Source of the DNA: Guyanagaster necrorhizus
Lineage: Eukaryota; Basidiomycota; Agaricomycetes; Agaricales; Physalacriaceae
Direction: 5' to 3'
NCBI RefSeq assembly: GCF_019112545.1
Contig: NW_025064886.1
Span: 932,490-996,489, forward strand
DNA length: 64,000 bases
The notes below the pieces were generated by a model. That model was not told the origin of the DNA. It made no database searches and was given only the letters and a program-made list of their open reading frames with translations. Positions 23,742 through 35,846 of this stretch are shown here, in pieces. Within the stretch, counting starts at the first letter, position 1, and each line of letters begins with the position of its first letter. The position numbers and the translations under genes were made by a program.

Positions 23742-24788
23742 ATGCCTTCCGCTGTAATGTGTCTGGGATCCCAAACGCTTTGTTACAAGTGTAACAAAAA
23801 AATGGAAGTTCTCCAAAGGTGCGGAAAGTGCAAGTCAGTGCAAACATTATCTCGTGTCTCGAATTAAACGCCATACAGAATGGCTAGATACTGTTCTAGA
23901 GAATGTCAAAAGCAGCACTGGCCAGAGCATAAGCCCCACTGTATTAATCATGAGAAGGAAATGACAAATGACTATCAAAAAGAAGTGTTCAAGCCGTTCA
24001 CCTGTTGGCTCGATACATGGCGCCATGCCATTGAAGTCTGGGCTTTCTTCGCAGCCAATCATAACTTCATTCTTGCATCTGCACTCCCACTAACTGCGAC
24101 TCATGGACTTTGGACTCCAGTGGCTTCTCGTGTAGTCAACCCAAGCGGTGCCATGGATTTTTTGCTCAAGTATTTGCATCTACCGTCTTCTCTTGAAGAG
24201 TCCCGACGAATAGTACTGAAGGCCCTTTGAACCAGCTTCGTTCTGAGGATAACCTCAGTACCTTCTTCAGGAAAGAAGGCTAGCTCGCGAAAGGCATTAA
24301 AGGCATGTACTTTCTGTCGCTATAAGCCTAACATTGTTTATCACTGCATTTAGTATGACGACTCGCAGTTCATGACACGTGAAGATGTAATCACACGCGT
24401 GTTTGCCAAGTTGCCAGACGACCAGAGTTATCGCCAGACTCTTTTGCGTGATCTTAACAAGCAGCCAATTAAAGACAACGTCATCCGAATCATCATTGCG
24501 AGCGACACTGTTGCTGGGATAACATGGCAAAAAGTGGGTGCACTCAAGACCAATCTGCCAAGTATAGATCCACCAATTTATTTCAAGGATTATGCACATT
24601 CTTTCAACTTTAAGGGACGCATGATGGCTGCCAAGCTATCTCAGGACTACAAGGAACGTATGCGCAAGGATACCGATGAAGGAAACAGTGAGTTTCCTAA
24701 GATGTTAGCAGGTGAAGGTTCCCAACCGCCGTTCTACAGTCGATGGTCATCTGGAATATTTCTGGAACAAACAGCAGGAACTCTCTGA
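23742..24788 (+). CDS. MYND zinc-finger protein
   Basis: MYND fingers bind proline-rich peptides, and such genes are numerous in mushroom genomes; the partner is unknown. Start MPSAVMCLGSQTLCYKC at 23742. The finger is complete after splicing the first intron (donor GTCAGT at about 23837): CYKC, CGKC, YCSREC and HWPEHKPHC give the C-x2-C...C-x3-C...H-x3-C ligands. The rest reads TCWLDTWRHAIEVWAFFA, then LNQLRSEDNLSTFFRKEG, then DVITRVFAKLPDDQSYRQ and FNFKGRMMAAKLSQDYKER, stop 24786-24788. Between YLHLPSSLEESRR and the LNQLRS segment (about 24170-24230) the frame changes. Either a 44-bp intron starting GTATTTGC removes that stretch, or one base is missing. The finger is sure; the middle is not. 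Confidence 0.8.
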
Positions 24789-25098
24789 GTATGCGGGGGA
24801 CGTAATTCTTACTTCCAAGTCGTGAAGACACCAGAACTATTCTTTACTTGTACTTGTATTGCTATCTTGTGCTAGTTGCTTTCTATCTGAAAGGCTCTTC
24901 TCCATAATTCAGATGAGGAAACTATGCATGGCTTACCTGCAACGAAATTACAATCGCAGTTGCAAACGCAGAACGGAAGAACTTTTAGATCCAGTGGTCC
25001 CTTGTTGTCGATAAACATGGCCCCGCTTCAGTTATCTCAATCTATGCCGAAAAAAGAATTGAATATATTACGGTAGTGTCGTACTTGCATATCAACGC

Positions 25099-26847
25099 TC
25101 AGAAATCTTCGCCCATGTCTTCATCGTCAAGATCCCCTTCTTGGATTTCCTTTGCGAGTTCCTTCTGTCGCTCACGAGCACCCTCAGCTGCAGCCAGCTC
25201 CTTCCTGTGTGCATTCAGAGGGTACCGCATGGCCTAACACGATGTATGATCAATAGTTGTCAAAAACACATGAACCGAAAAAGATACCTTCACGCTCTGG
25301 TTATGCAACTCTAGACAGTATCCAATCCGCCTCTGGAACATCTCGCTGACCTCAGGCCCATATACATTTCTCTGGCTCCCGCACTCCATCCATCCCTTCT
25401 CATGCACTATCCGGCCTTCAATGACTCCGTCACGGATGGCCTTGCCAACGATGTACTCCGCGTCCTCCTCCGAGTCGAGATGAAGTTTAACGCAAATATC
25501 GCGTAGGGAGATACGTGAATAAGACAGTGAAAGCCGCCGAATGCCAGTTTTTATGACATTTTGTCGTAGCCGGACAATGAGAGTGTAAGTCTTGTCAGCC
25601 TCAAAACGAGCGGCGTGTTTGGCAAGGGTGGTTTGGAATTGCGAGAGTGAACCTGTGCGGACAGCTGATAATAGCCCTAATTTAGCAGGTAGCCAAGATA
25701 TATGATAAAATCGAGAACAAACCTTTGACGATCTCAAAGTAGCCGCTTAGAGCCTTCTCTAGGACGGGATGCCTGAAAAGGCTTCGGTCCGGAATATCAC
25801 CCATCAGAAGCTCTACGACGACGGAGAGCTTGTGCACTGCTTGATAGAATCCAGGTGCTACCTTTGCAGGAGGTGCACGTCGGATGGCTTGTTGTAGGTT
25901 GGTGTGGGCTGCACTGTAGTTCAGCTGGACAGCTTTGATTCTGCCGATAAAGTAATGGTATCGAGCGTATTGAGGGTTTCCAGCGGACTCGGGGAACGTC
26001 GTCTTTGAGACAAGCTTGTCGGCTTGGTCGTACAGGCTGTAATGGACGTAGCTACGGAGGAGACGGTTGATGAGTGAGGCTTGGGCCTCATCGTCGTGCC
26101 GCAGAGAGGCGGTCCGCTGTGCAGCAAGGAACATTCTAATGGGATGTATTGATTATCTGAAGCGTTAAAGGATACAATTGGTACTCACGGTCGGGCATCC
26201 GCGATCTCACCACCAAATTCGTACGCACGCTCAACGGCAAACCATATCTTGGCTGCAACGGGGTCCATGCTTCTACGGTTGAGTGCTTGCATCTTCTCCA
26301 CTGATTGACGAGCGAGCTCGATAGCTTTCGTATAATGATCAGGGGATTTGAGCAGGTGGTGAATGATTAGCAGACGAAGGTATATTTCGACTTCTGAGAC
26401 AGGTTCTGGAAGTGGTTTTGCAGGCGCCGTCGTTGTCGTCGAGTCTATTTCCATTTCCTGATCCGATGTGGGTGCAGCAGGTAACCATGAGAGCAATGTC
26501 GTCTTCACCGAAGAATCTGCCACGACGTTAGGTGACGTTTTTCTTCTGTTAATTCAGACCGTTTCCACACCTTTAGGGTACACTTCCTCGATGGCCTTCC
26601 TCAGTACAGAGTCATCCAGACGCTTTCTTAGCGCGGCCAAGGTCCTCAGGACACGATGAGTAAACCGTGGCTCCAGAGTCGCTACGGCCTTTTCGATGAG
26701 GGCAGCATTGGACTTGATTTCAGTGACAGGCGATTCCGGCTCCTTTTTGGGCTCATCCTTCTTTTCCTCTTTCTTGTCCTCCTTGTCCTCTTTCCTCTCC
26801 TCGTCCTTAGGTTCAGTGACGGCGGGCCTCATCTCGACATCGGCCAT
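25099..26847 (-). CDS. RPN3: Rpn3/PSMD3, 26S proteasome lid subunit
   Basis: Rpn3 is a PCI-domain scaffold subunit of the 19S regulatory-particle lid. Start MADVEMRPAVTEPKDEER at 26847, followed by a charged Lys/Glu-rich stretch usual for this end, then RFTHRVLRTLAALRKRL. Later exons give NRRSMDPVAAKIWFAVERAY, INRLLRSYVHYSLYDQADKL and ARYHYFIGRIKAVQLNYSAA. The PCI part has YTLIVRLRQNVIKTGIRRLS, YSRISLRDICVKLHLDSEED and FQRRIGYCLELHNQSVKAMR. It ends with the acidic DLDDEDMGEDF, stop 25099. Three or four short introns. It shares a divergent promoter region of about 200 bp with the complex I gene at 27044. Confidence 0.95.
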
Positions 26848-27043
26848 GGCAGTAGAAAGTGTAGTGGGCGTTGGGTGACGCGTCCAACGCGAGTCCGTAT
26901 TGGGTATCGTGGGAAGGTATTGTACGTAACATTAAGTAAATAAATAAATAAAATCCCGCTAGGTTCTCGTCATTTCCTTACCATCATCATAAATTCTGTA
27001 AAGTACCAGGGGCATCGGATTGAAGCGGAGAAGGAGGAGGATA

Positions 27044-27867
27044 ATGTCGTTCTTTTCTAAGATTTGGAAACTTATTCGCCATCCAGTAAGCACCATTCAC
27101 TTTCTCGTGTTCTTCATAGAGAAATTTCCTTAGACAGGATTCGTTGGGAGAGATCTGGAAGGCACGTTGAGCCTAAAAATATTTACCTAGTCGCACAGGA
27201 CTCATCTCATTTATAGGAAACATGTTCTTTGAGCGCCATAACCCGTTGCCAGGCATGCATAAGATTCATTTCCCCCGCAGTTAAATTGCTTATGGGAACG
27301 TTCAGAGGCGCGTCGAACTAAAAGGACGGTCAAATATCGTAACCCTGATGATATGTGGCTCTACATCGGTGGCCCGAAGCGCTTACCAGGTATGTTTTAT
27401 TCTCGTAAACGATTACCCAGCAGATGTTGACAAGAAACTGAATAGTGCAATGGTCAGCCTGGTTATCGCATACAAGACCTGATCCTCCGACGATTCAAGT
27501 AATTCACGTTCTGACTACTGCAGCTGTTCCGATGCTCATCTTTTTCCCCCTTCAGGAACTGCAGACAGACCTTGCTCGCCAGGAAAGGGTGTCACGAAAT
27601 GCCGCACTAATTGAGGCTCGAGACAGGGAGGAGCATTTGAGAATGTCTTACCCTGGTGCGATTCCGTCTCAGACCGCTCAGCCCTTAGATACACGGTCGG
27701 GGCAGTCTCAGTCGCCGTCGGAGCATGGTGAGACTGAAAAGTCTGCGTCTTGGCCACCTTCTGTAGCAGCTCGAGAAGAGATTGCAAAACCTTTACCTAC
27801 GATGCCATCTCAGGATAAATATGAGCCAGAGTCATGGACTCCCAGGCCTCGCCTTCGAGGACAATGA
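27044..27867 (+). CDS. NDUFAF2/NDUFA12-family complex I protein
   Basis: A member of the B17.2 / B17.2L family: NDUFA12 is a matrix-arm accessory subunit and NDUFAF2 (mimitin) an assembly factor of respiratory complex I. Start MSFFSKIWKLIRHP at 27044. Conserved core pieces are TGFVGRDLEG, NMFFERHNPLPG, RTKRTVKYRNPDDMWLYIGG, and PVQWSAWLSHTRPDPPTIQE, followed by ELQTDLARQERVSRNAALIE. The tail of about 80 residues is polar and Pro/Ser-rich, longer than in NDUFA12 and more like NDUFAF2. Two of its introns appear to use GC donors (GCACGT after ...DLEG, GCATGC after ...NPLPG), while the others are GT-AG. Stop 27865-27867. Confidence 0.85.
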
Positions 27868-28065
27868 TGGTTAGGAACTCAAAGTGCAAATTTATCACTA
27901 TGTAATTTTATAATGAGAATTATTATCCATTTACCTCATCTCAAGCAACATTGGCTGGAAGTGGCGAGAAGTTGCACAGACAACTGCTGAGTGGCAAAAA
28001 ATGTTTGTCTTTGTTGGACGCGTCGCGTCAACGTCATCGACCCTTCTTCAACTCCAACCACTACC

Positions 28066-29070
28066 ATGGCATACCGTCATCCGGGCAACCCTCCGCCCAT
28101 TCATTATATCAATATACTAACCCAATTTCCGTAGCAATGGCCAGGATAACGCCCTCATACCCAGCTCCAGGTTTTTTCAGTTATGCTGCCCCAGCCCCAG
28201 CAACCCCCTTAGCAGTTACGACGGACACAGACCACCCTCGAGACCCACTTCCAGCTGCCCACTCAGACACTCCAACCGGCATATGACCAACTCGCGCACA
28301 ATCTCACGACGACGGTTATGGTGGCAGTTATCCCCGTTTTGGAGGAGCAGAACAGATTAATCGTCGGCAGGGTGGACAGACTAGAGTCGTATGTTCGAAA
28401 TACTGTCACAATTATTGAAAAGCAGGTCGAGGTAGCTAATATGAATTTGGTGAACGCCTTGCGGACAGCACATAACCAGCAGTGGATGATGACCGCAAAC
28501 TTTCTATCTGAAGTGGAGCAGCTGAACGAGACCATCGATACACTCAAGCCACTAATGAACCAGGTGGATATGACTGTGACAGAGCTCTATGAGAGGATCA
28601 AAGCTGGAGGTGTGTTTATCATTGTCTTCGACGGTGCCTTTAGATGATCATTCATCAGTCACGGAGATGGCCAAGACTTGTCCTCGAATTGGGTATCGAT
28701 CCGTCCAAACCCTGCTTCCAAGACCAGGAAGCGATTGTTGGCACTGAACTGGGAGACGAGGCATCCTGTTCGCCGCCACTAGACATGCAAGCAACCATGC
28801 AACGACGACAGTTGCAGCCATCTTCAATTCGGATGCCGTCTGCGAGCTTTAGCCCCGCGAGATGGCCATCAAAAGGTACTGAAAATATGGCCTGAGTCTC
28901 GCCGTTGCCCGCTCAATTTTGATGCAGGCGATCCCAGCGCCACTTCTAGGGCTGCATTCAAAGCTAATCTCTCCCCAGAAGGTCCCAGGCTGTATTGTGT
29001 CGTCCCAGAGACACCCCCGGATGGGCCACCTCTTTGCGCCACGTTGGTCCGGGAGGCGACCCCTTTCTAG
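28066..29070 (+). CDS. Uncharacterised coiled-coil protein
   Basis: I do not recognise the family. The best exon (about 28225-28610) reads LQPAYDQLAHNLTTTVM, IPVLEEQNRLIVGRVDRLES and TVTIIEKQVEVANMNLVNAL, ending VDMTVTELYERIKAG, with heptad-like spacing typical of a coiled coil. It is preceded by a probable first exon MAYRHPGNPPPIHYINI at 28066. After an intron near 28612 a second segment reads RLVLELGIDPSKPCFQDQ and RQLQPSSIRMPSASFSPARW. A last exon from about 28928 reads GDPSATSRAAFKANLSPEGP and ends at TAG 29068-29070. The first-exon join and the exact acceptor near 28658 are uncertain. The gene abuts the CpG-poor block. Confidence 0.5.
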
Positions 29071-29161
29071 TTTTTGAAAATTCGTCCTCTGCACAGCCAC
29101 CACGTGAATTCCAACCTAGTAATACGATAACGTGACTAGGCACAAACCGACGCTGTGTCGG

Positions 29162-32100
29162 GACATTTATTAGTTTTGTGTGAATAATACTTGAATAATA
29201 CACCAAGCTTTCATTTTATTCAATTAATTTGAATATCTCCTCCTCTGCATTTCCTGCCACCATGTCTTCTATACCCTTCAATGCCAGCTGCTTCCAAACT
29301 GCAATGAAGTATCCCAATGCTTCAGCTCTTCAAGTCATCACCATCACCTTGGGTGCCTGATTGTATACTGACCCTCAATTTATTTTGAGGCAGCTACCTA
29401 TGACACCAGCCTGATCCATTGAAGTTTATTGGGATTTTGCCAGAAAGTTCTAGAAAGAGCAATCCAGCATTATGCTGAGAGTTGATGAGTAAGCCTGAGA
29501 GAAAGAGAAAGCTGTAGTAAATTCTAGATATAAGCCTGGAGAGTATAAATACAAGCTCTGTAGGAGCTGTAGAATAACAAGTTTATTTTATTTAGCCTTA
29601 CCAGCCTGGAGTCTACTCTGTGCAACACTGAGGATTTCCAACAAAGTTGATGCTAAAGTGGCTGCTATTCCAGAATCATACCCAGAGTCCTCCAACTGGG
29701 GTAGCAATATAGGAGTAGAAGACGCAGCCAAGCCCACTACTCCAGACTTATTTACAGATGAAGTTGACATGAAATCACCTTCTACATTTATGCATGACAA
29801 ACCACAGGTCTCACAGATGATCACTACACCCATCTGAGCCTTTCCTGCTGACTCCATGCCATCTCCTCTTACTTCTTTGAACTCACCCTCAATGTTTACA
29901 AGCCCTGCACCTGTGCTTGCATTTCTGAACACCAAAGTCAAGAAACAAGTTATAGAAGAAACAAGTAGTGTAACAAAAAGACTGCACAAACCTGAAAAGC
30001 AATGTCTACAGACAGATAGCTCTTTGGCCTCAGTATCTTTGACTGTCATTTCTCTGCCTGCTAAACATATGAAGAAAAAATCAACCAGTACCCCAAAAAA
30101 GATCAAGACCTTACAATGGCCAAAAGAGATTATTCCTGAAACAGACATTAGTTATGTTTGAATATCCTTCTGATAGCATGCTTATGATATCATCAGTTTG
30201 TACAATATGATGATAAACCAGAAATTATTTGTTAGACAGACTCCCTGCAGGCAGGAAACACAAAATCTATTTGGTAAGTGAAACCAAGATACAGAATCTG
30301 AAGACTAGTCTTAGTGAATCTAGTCATGTACCTTCATATAGTGACTAATCTCCAAAGGGATGTAGCAAGAAGCAGCTACAGGAGTATGAGGCTCTGAATT
30401 GTTTACAGTGACTCACAGTATGTACACAAACTTTTCTATAACAGAAATATCACATAAGAATCTGAGTACTGGATGGTGCAATCTATATGCAGTTCCAGTG
30501 GGGTCTAGAGAAACAGTTAGTGTTTTCCAGTTATCTTTCAAAATCTTTTGTTAGGTTTAGATAGTGTGAGGATAACACACAAGGGCAACAGATCTCTTTT
30601 GTGTTTTTTTTTTTTGAGAATAAAGTAAGACAAGGCCATATTTCATGAATTAATAAGTTTGCTATTGTCATATATAAGCTTTATAGAGTTGTTGAGATGC
30701 TATAGCACTCTCAGTTGAAGGATATTGACTTATAGACAGTCTGTGTAGCTAGTTCTATTGGAGAGGTGTCATACTGGGATACAGTTTAGTATGAGTGTTG
30801 AGTAGTCTTTGTATTTCTTATTCTCCTCTTTCTATATTTCTTTTATACACTACTTATACTACCTTTTTACTAATACTAAGTATGCTACATTTAAACAGCC
30901 TTCATAACTGCAGTACTAGCTTAGTGAGCCTAGTGAAGTTTTTACTATATGAAGCCTTAAAGACTGTGAGGCTTTTAGTAAACATTGCATATTTAAAAGT
31001 TTGCATGACCAATAGTATGCTAGCTCTTCTAATATTTCTTACAAACATCTAACCAAACACATGGTTAGTCCTCTGTGGCTTATTACTCTTCCACATGCCA
31101 GCTGTAAAAAGCTTAGACATCCACAGCCAGCCTTATATACACATCACAATAGACTTTGTGAGCCACTTTAGAATGCCACATGTATACTAATAATGATGTA
31201 TATCTGATTGGTTATCATAGTGCTAACTGTACTTATGGCACTTATTATGGTATAGAAAGTTCATGCATCATATGGTTGATGAGAAAAGTTCACAGACAAA
31301 TAGAAAGTTTGCATATGACATATAATCTTTATGCACAAGAGGATATCAGTGAATAATAGATAGTTCTTGATGAAATTACTGCTATTGAATTCAAAATGAT
31401 TGGTTTACTGAAAGCCTGCTTAAGAGCAGAAGTCAAAAATAATTATTGAGACCCATGATTTCAGAGCACACAGAGTCTAGAGACTTATCAGTGATTAATG
31501 TTGATTCTAATATCATATAGGCTGCCTTAGTATGACTGCAAATGACCTCTATTTGAAAGATGATATACAGTATGAGTGTCTGCCATATGCAGTGCCTGCA
31601 TAAGTCTTTGATCTATATTATCATAACTGTATACTTATTTTTGCCTCAATAAACATAAGTCTGACATCTTCAGTCTGTTAATCATCTTTAACCTTTGTAA
31701 ACAGATTCTTATATCAGTGATATCATCAACAATGATAATGAACCATAACACTGGCCACTCTAGTTGCCATCAAGTTGATGAGATGTTTATTGTTGAGCAT
31801 ATTATTGGAAAACAAACCCTCATAGGTGGGAAAGGACATAAGAATATGTGGTTGACAAAGTAGTTTTTGTCTGTTTCCTTTTCTTCTCTTTAGATGTTTT
31901 CTTTACCCTTTCTGAGATACTCTGCTTCACAAGCAACATGAGAAAATGTAGAGCAAAGTGTGACTAACATATCATAATTCATCAAAGAATTCAATGCCAC
32001 AGCAGGGGAAAGAAGGATATGATACAAATGAAAACTTTTATGGTATCATATTGCTGCAAGAAGCAGTTGATGCCAGATGGCAAGATGAATAGATGAAGGA

Positions 32101-32478
32101 TATGTATTACTTGAATCCATCAAAAGTTGTTGGATTGGTATGTATCTTGTTGATAATTCTTGTACCTGTACTACACCACTCTATCTTTTTGAGTAGTCAT
32201 TTTAATAGGACTATACATATATTTTTGGAGCTCATAGCACTTGTTCTGCTTTTCAAAATAGATACACCATCATATGTTCTTCTTTTAAGCCCTGTATTCA
32301 AGCTAGAGTGCTGGCATCTAGCTTCTCCCCTAAGACCACAGATTTCAAAACCCTACTCCAGTTTGTAAAACCATCTGCAGGATTGGTAGCATGTCCATAG
32401 TGGTTAGACTTGTGATAAGAAAAAAAAAGAGAGAAAACCAAAGTAAAATGGCATTGACCATATGGACCCCTGAGTTCC
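29162..32478. mobile_element. CpG-depleted AT-rich block, probable decayed transposable element
   Basis: Reading every line from 29162 to 32478 I find a single CG dinucleotide (29723), while flanking DNA has several per 60 bases. The block is also visibly AT-rich. TG and CA are abundant. This is the footprint of CpG methylation followed by C-to-T mutation, which Agaricomycetes apply mainly to repeats. Inside, a plus-strand frame at about 29575-30161 (DAKVAAIPESYPESSNWG... to PKEIIPETDISYV) is long and protein-like but has a TGA at 29835 where CGA would fit. A promoter-like TATAAATA lies at 29544. On the minus strand near 32400-32280 a run GHATNPADGFTNWSRVLKSV looks like eroded transposase or zinc-binding coding. 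Terminal repeats and target-site duplications were not seen, so the element class is open. Confidence 0.7.
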
Positions 32479-32981
32479 CGATTTGGGCATCACCGCCGGG
32501 GACAATTTTACTGTGCTGGAGAGTCCATTTCCTGTGGGATTTTTCTCATTGATTCTAGTCCTTGATTTTAAGTCATGCCTACAGTCACTTCTAGGATTTC
32601 AGCCATGGAACATTGCCTGAGGTCGATTAAGTACCACCGTGGAAAATGCTGGATTAGCCGACTACGTTGCAAAAGCGATACACTCTTAGGGTTAAGTTGT
32701 GACAAAACGTACGATGACTGGTGCCAACTTTTCATTCCTGCTCCATCTCATAGTTCGACCAGACCTGTAGTATACAAATTTGCAAAATACCAATTATCTG
32801 TGTGATATGCGATGCACTGCAATCCACTATAATTTGGCGTTTTGTTGGAACTGGTTTTGCGCAAATTAGGACCAAGATTGGACAAAGATATATATTCTCT
32901 TTATCATGACGTCACTACCGTACCAGTAGCACGTGATGCAAAGAAAAAAAAACCGAAAATCGCTCTTTGAAGCAGACGTTG
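32479..32981. other. Promoter side of the nuclease gene
   Basis: Normal CpG content resumes at 32479. I see no coding exon. Runs of A at about 32943-32952 precede the start codon of the downstream gene. Confidence 0.4.
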
Positions 32982-34934
32982 ATGGGCGTTCTGGGTTTAA
33001 CACCATTTCTTCTAAAAACATGGTAATTTTATTATTTACTTCTCTCTTTCAGACTAGCAACGTCTTTATTTCAGTCCCGAAGTCATTAAAACGCTTCCAA
33101 AACGACTCAAAGAACTCAAGGGTAAACGTATTGTAATGTGTGTCGCTTTTGCCTGATTCGAAATATAATTGATGTGCTTCCAGCGATGGAACTCTGATTA
33201 CCCAGCGCTTGCACTTTGTCCCTGTCCCGCACCCATATCGCCATGTCTTGGGTTGGTATCGCATCGCCAGAGAACTGCAGGAGAACGACGTCGAAGCGGT
33301 TTGCATATTTGACGGAAAGGAGCGGAACATTGCAAAAGCCCGAGAGGTGCGTGAATTTTGTTTTCATACTGTCATCGATCCAATATCTCGGACAAGTAGG
33401 CTCTCCGGAGAAAAGAAATGAGAAGACGCGACATGGCACGCGAAGCCTTTGAAAACGAACGCCTGAAACGTTTGGACAACATTGGAAGTCTGTTGACGGA
33501 CTTTCGAGATGTGCCCACAAACTCTAAAAAGCGTCTTTTCGAGGTCATTCAAGATACAGCACCGTTGGACGAAGCCGCACCTCCAAAGCTCGAAATTGTT
33601 CAAACAGGTCGGGTCGCCTCTCCTTCGATTCCTTTATGTTCACTCATGTCTTACAGGCGTTACAGATTACATCGGAACTGAGTGGAAGGTTGCAGAAATT
33701 ACTTCACCCCCCATGAAGCACGAAGCCACTTCTCATACAACAGACACCACGATGGAAAATACAGCAGTGAAAGCAGATCCATATTCTGCACCTAGTGCCA
33801 CTCCTGAGTCTAAACCTTCGCTTGATACGCGTCCATCGACCTCTGATCGTACATCATCATCCGCTCAGGTCAGCGACTCTGCCATTTGGGCTTCAGAAAG
33901 AAAATAACTGACACTCTCTTCTACCAAGGATCTGAGTGTAATATCATCTGAATCTAAGGGTGAAATGGTCGCTGATTCCTTGATATCACTCTTTCACAAC
34001 TTCCGGAATAGTGTATCAAAGCTAGCTTCCATTAACAAAGCTTCCCCTGAAGAAGCGCCGATTGATGAATCGGAAGAGCGGACAGAGGTTTTCATGACCA
34101 AGGGTCAGTACGAACTGATCCTTGAAGAAGGAAAGGTCTGGGACAATATGGGGGCCGTTGAAGAATCAGAAGAGTTCTCCATGGAAGACGAGGTTTTCAA
34201 GATATATCAAAAGAGCACTGTGATGTTTGAATCTTACGCTCGAAGAACACGCCCACCAACGGTTCAAAATTACCTAGAATGCAGGGAAATCCTCGAGGCT
34301 ATGGGCATTGCTTGTGTCGAAAGCGATGGTCCCTATGAGGCTGAAGCTCTTGCTTGCACTCTTGTCTCTCACGGTCTCGCCGACTATGTTGCAAGCGAAG
34401 ACACTGTATGAACTCTACTCATCTACATTCGTGCGTTTCGACTGATATCTGGCATAGGACGTCATTGTCTACGAGGCTCCTCTCATCCGAAATATCACTA
34501 ACCAGGCGGGGCCACTTGTAGTAGTATCCGGAGCTGAGGTCCGTAAGGGCCTACAACTCTCTCGAACAAGTTTCGTCGATTTCGCTCTCCTTTTGGGTAC
34601 AGACTTTTCCGAGCGCATCAAGAACATCGGGCCCGCCCGTGCGTACAAGTTCATCAAGGAGCACGGTACGATCGAAGGTGTGGTCACAAATGAAACCAAG
34701 TACCGACATCGGCTGGAGCCCGATGCATATCTAGAGCAAGTCCGGGTGGCACGGGGTGTTTTCACGACGCTCCCACCTATCCCGAAGAAGGCAGTATTGA
34801 AAGGCAAAAGGGACGACATCAAAACTATGGATATATTGCAAAAATATAACCTGAGCCGCGAGATTGATCCAAATTGGGATTATTCGACCGCGTTGGCGGG
34901 CAATTTTTTCCAGGATGATCCGAGGGCGGTTTGA
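32982..34934 (+). CDS. Rad2/XPG-family (FEN1-like) nuclease
   Basis: A structure-specific 5' nuclease with PIN-like fold, expected to act on flaps or branched DNA with two Mg ions. Start MGVLGLTPFLLKT at 32982 is the XPG N-terminus. Splicing gives CPEVIKTLPKRLKELKGKR and IVIDGTLITQRLHF with the first catalytic Asp, then VEAVCIFDGKERNIAKARE and ALRRKEMRRRDMAREAFE. A long polar linker (about 33600-33990) interrupts the N and I regions, as in the XPG branch. The XPG-I motif is ESDGPYEAEALACTLVSHGL, then YVASEDTDVIVYEAP. The helix-3-turn-helix is FALLLGTDFSERIKNIGPAR. It ends FFQDDPRAV, stop 34932-34934, without a clear PCNA-binding box. Catalytic acidic residues appear intact. About seven introns. 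Orthology to FEN1, EXO1 or YEN1 was not settled. Confidence 0.88.
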
Positions 34935-35181
34935 GGTCGGAACCACATTTTTCCGTGCTTTCCAAGGGATCATATACACAGCCCCTCGTATGTCCATTAG
35001 ATGTTGTACAGAACCAAGCCGAACCTTGCACAGCAATGAGATTCATATGTTGTATTTCGAGAGACAGCTTGATACAAACAGCGCCTTCGAGATACATGGA
35101 ACCCTGAATTATCATTCAGATGGAGAATCGCTTTCCATTTACTCGCATAAATCTGTCGGCATAGAGTGGGAGCCGGTTGGC

Positions 35182-35492
35182 TCAATCGGCGTTCAGCCGT
35201 TTGGTTCTAAAACCAAGGATGAGGTTATGTGTTTCATCGGTGTAGATCTGAGGTAAAGGAGGGGTCGAATGACAGACAGAAACCGTTTACTCACCAAATC
35301 CGAAGGACGTCGATAAAATTTACAGGGCAATGCGGACGAGCTGTAGTTGTGCGGGGTGCGGTCTATCTCCAGAGGTACTAGAGTTCCGAGGCCGCAAATG
35401 CTGAGGCGGTGCCATAGGGACTGCGGTAGAACGGCACTTGTGGTGGTTTGTTCAATCAGTCTGTATGTCAAGTTGAACTTGATTCCTGCAAG
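35182..35492 (-). CDS. Possible small gene, function unknown
   Basis: Two segments joined by a canonical intron (donor GTGAGTAAACGG, acceptor TTTACCTCAG) keep one frame: LIEQTTTSAVLPQSLWHRL, SSSALPCKFYRRPSDL, then IYTDETHNLILGFRTKRLNA and a stop at 35182. An acceptor-like CTTGCAG at about 35492 precedes the first segment, so an upstream exon with the start codon is needed but was not found. No family was recognised. Confidence 0.35.
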
Positions 35493-35846
35493 GTAAGCGC
35501 AGGCGTTGTTGGACAGAGTGTTAGTCAAATTTTCCGTTGGGCGGTGTCCAAAGGAATAGGGTGGACAGCTGTAACGTCTTGAGTCCTTATATAGTCAGAG
35601 ACGACAGGGGAGGAAGGAGGTCGTAGCGGTTCAAAGAAATGATACAGTCGAAGTATCCATGCCGGAGTTGTTAAATTTCTGATTCCTTTTCTTCGATGAT
35701 AACACAGGCCTTAGCGTTGTGAGTTTTGCATACGCTTGAGATCGTCTGTTGTCCAGGGTAAGTTCGCACGAACTACAACGTGATAAAACAAAACCAGCGA
35801 CGACTAAACGAACAGGTTCAGTAATACAAGACAACGTATACATAAT

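Noticed and set aside
29588..30148. 186-codon minus-strand open frame in the CpG-poor block
   Set aside because: Low stop density comes from composition; the plus-strand reading of the same DNA is more protein-like, and neither shows an intact gene.
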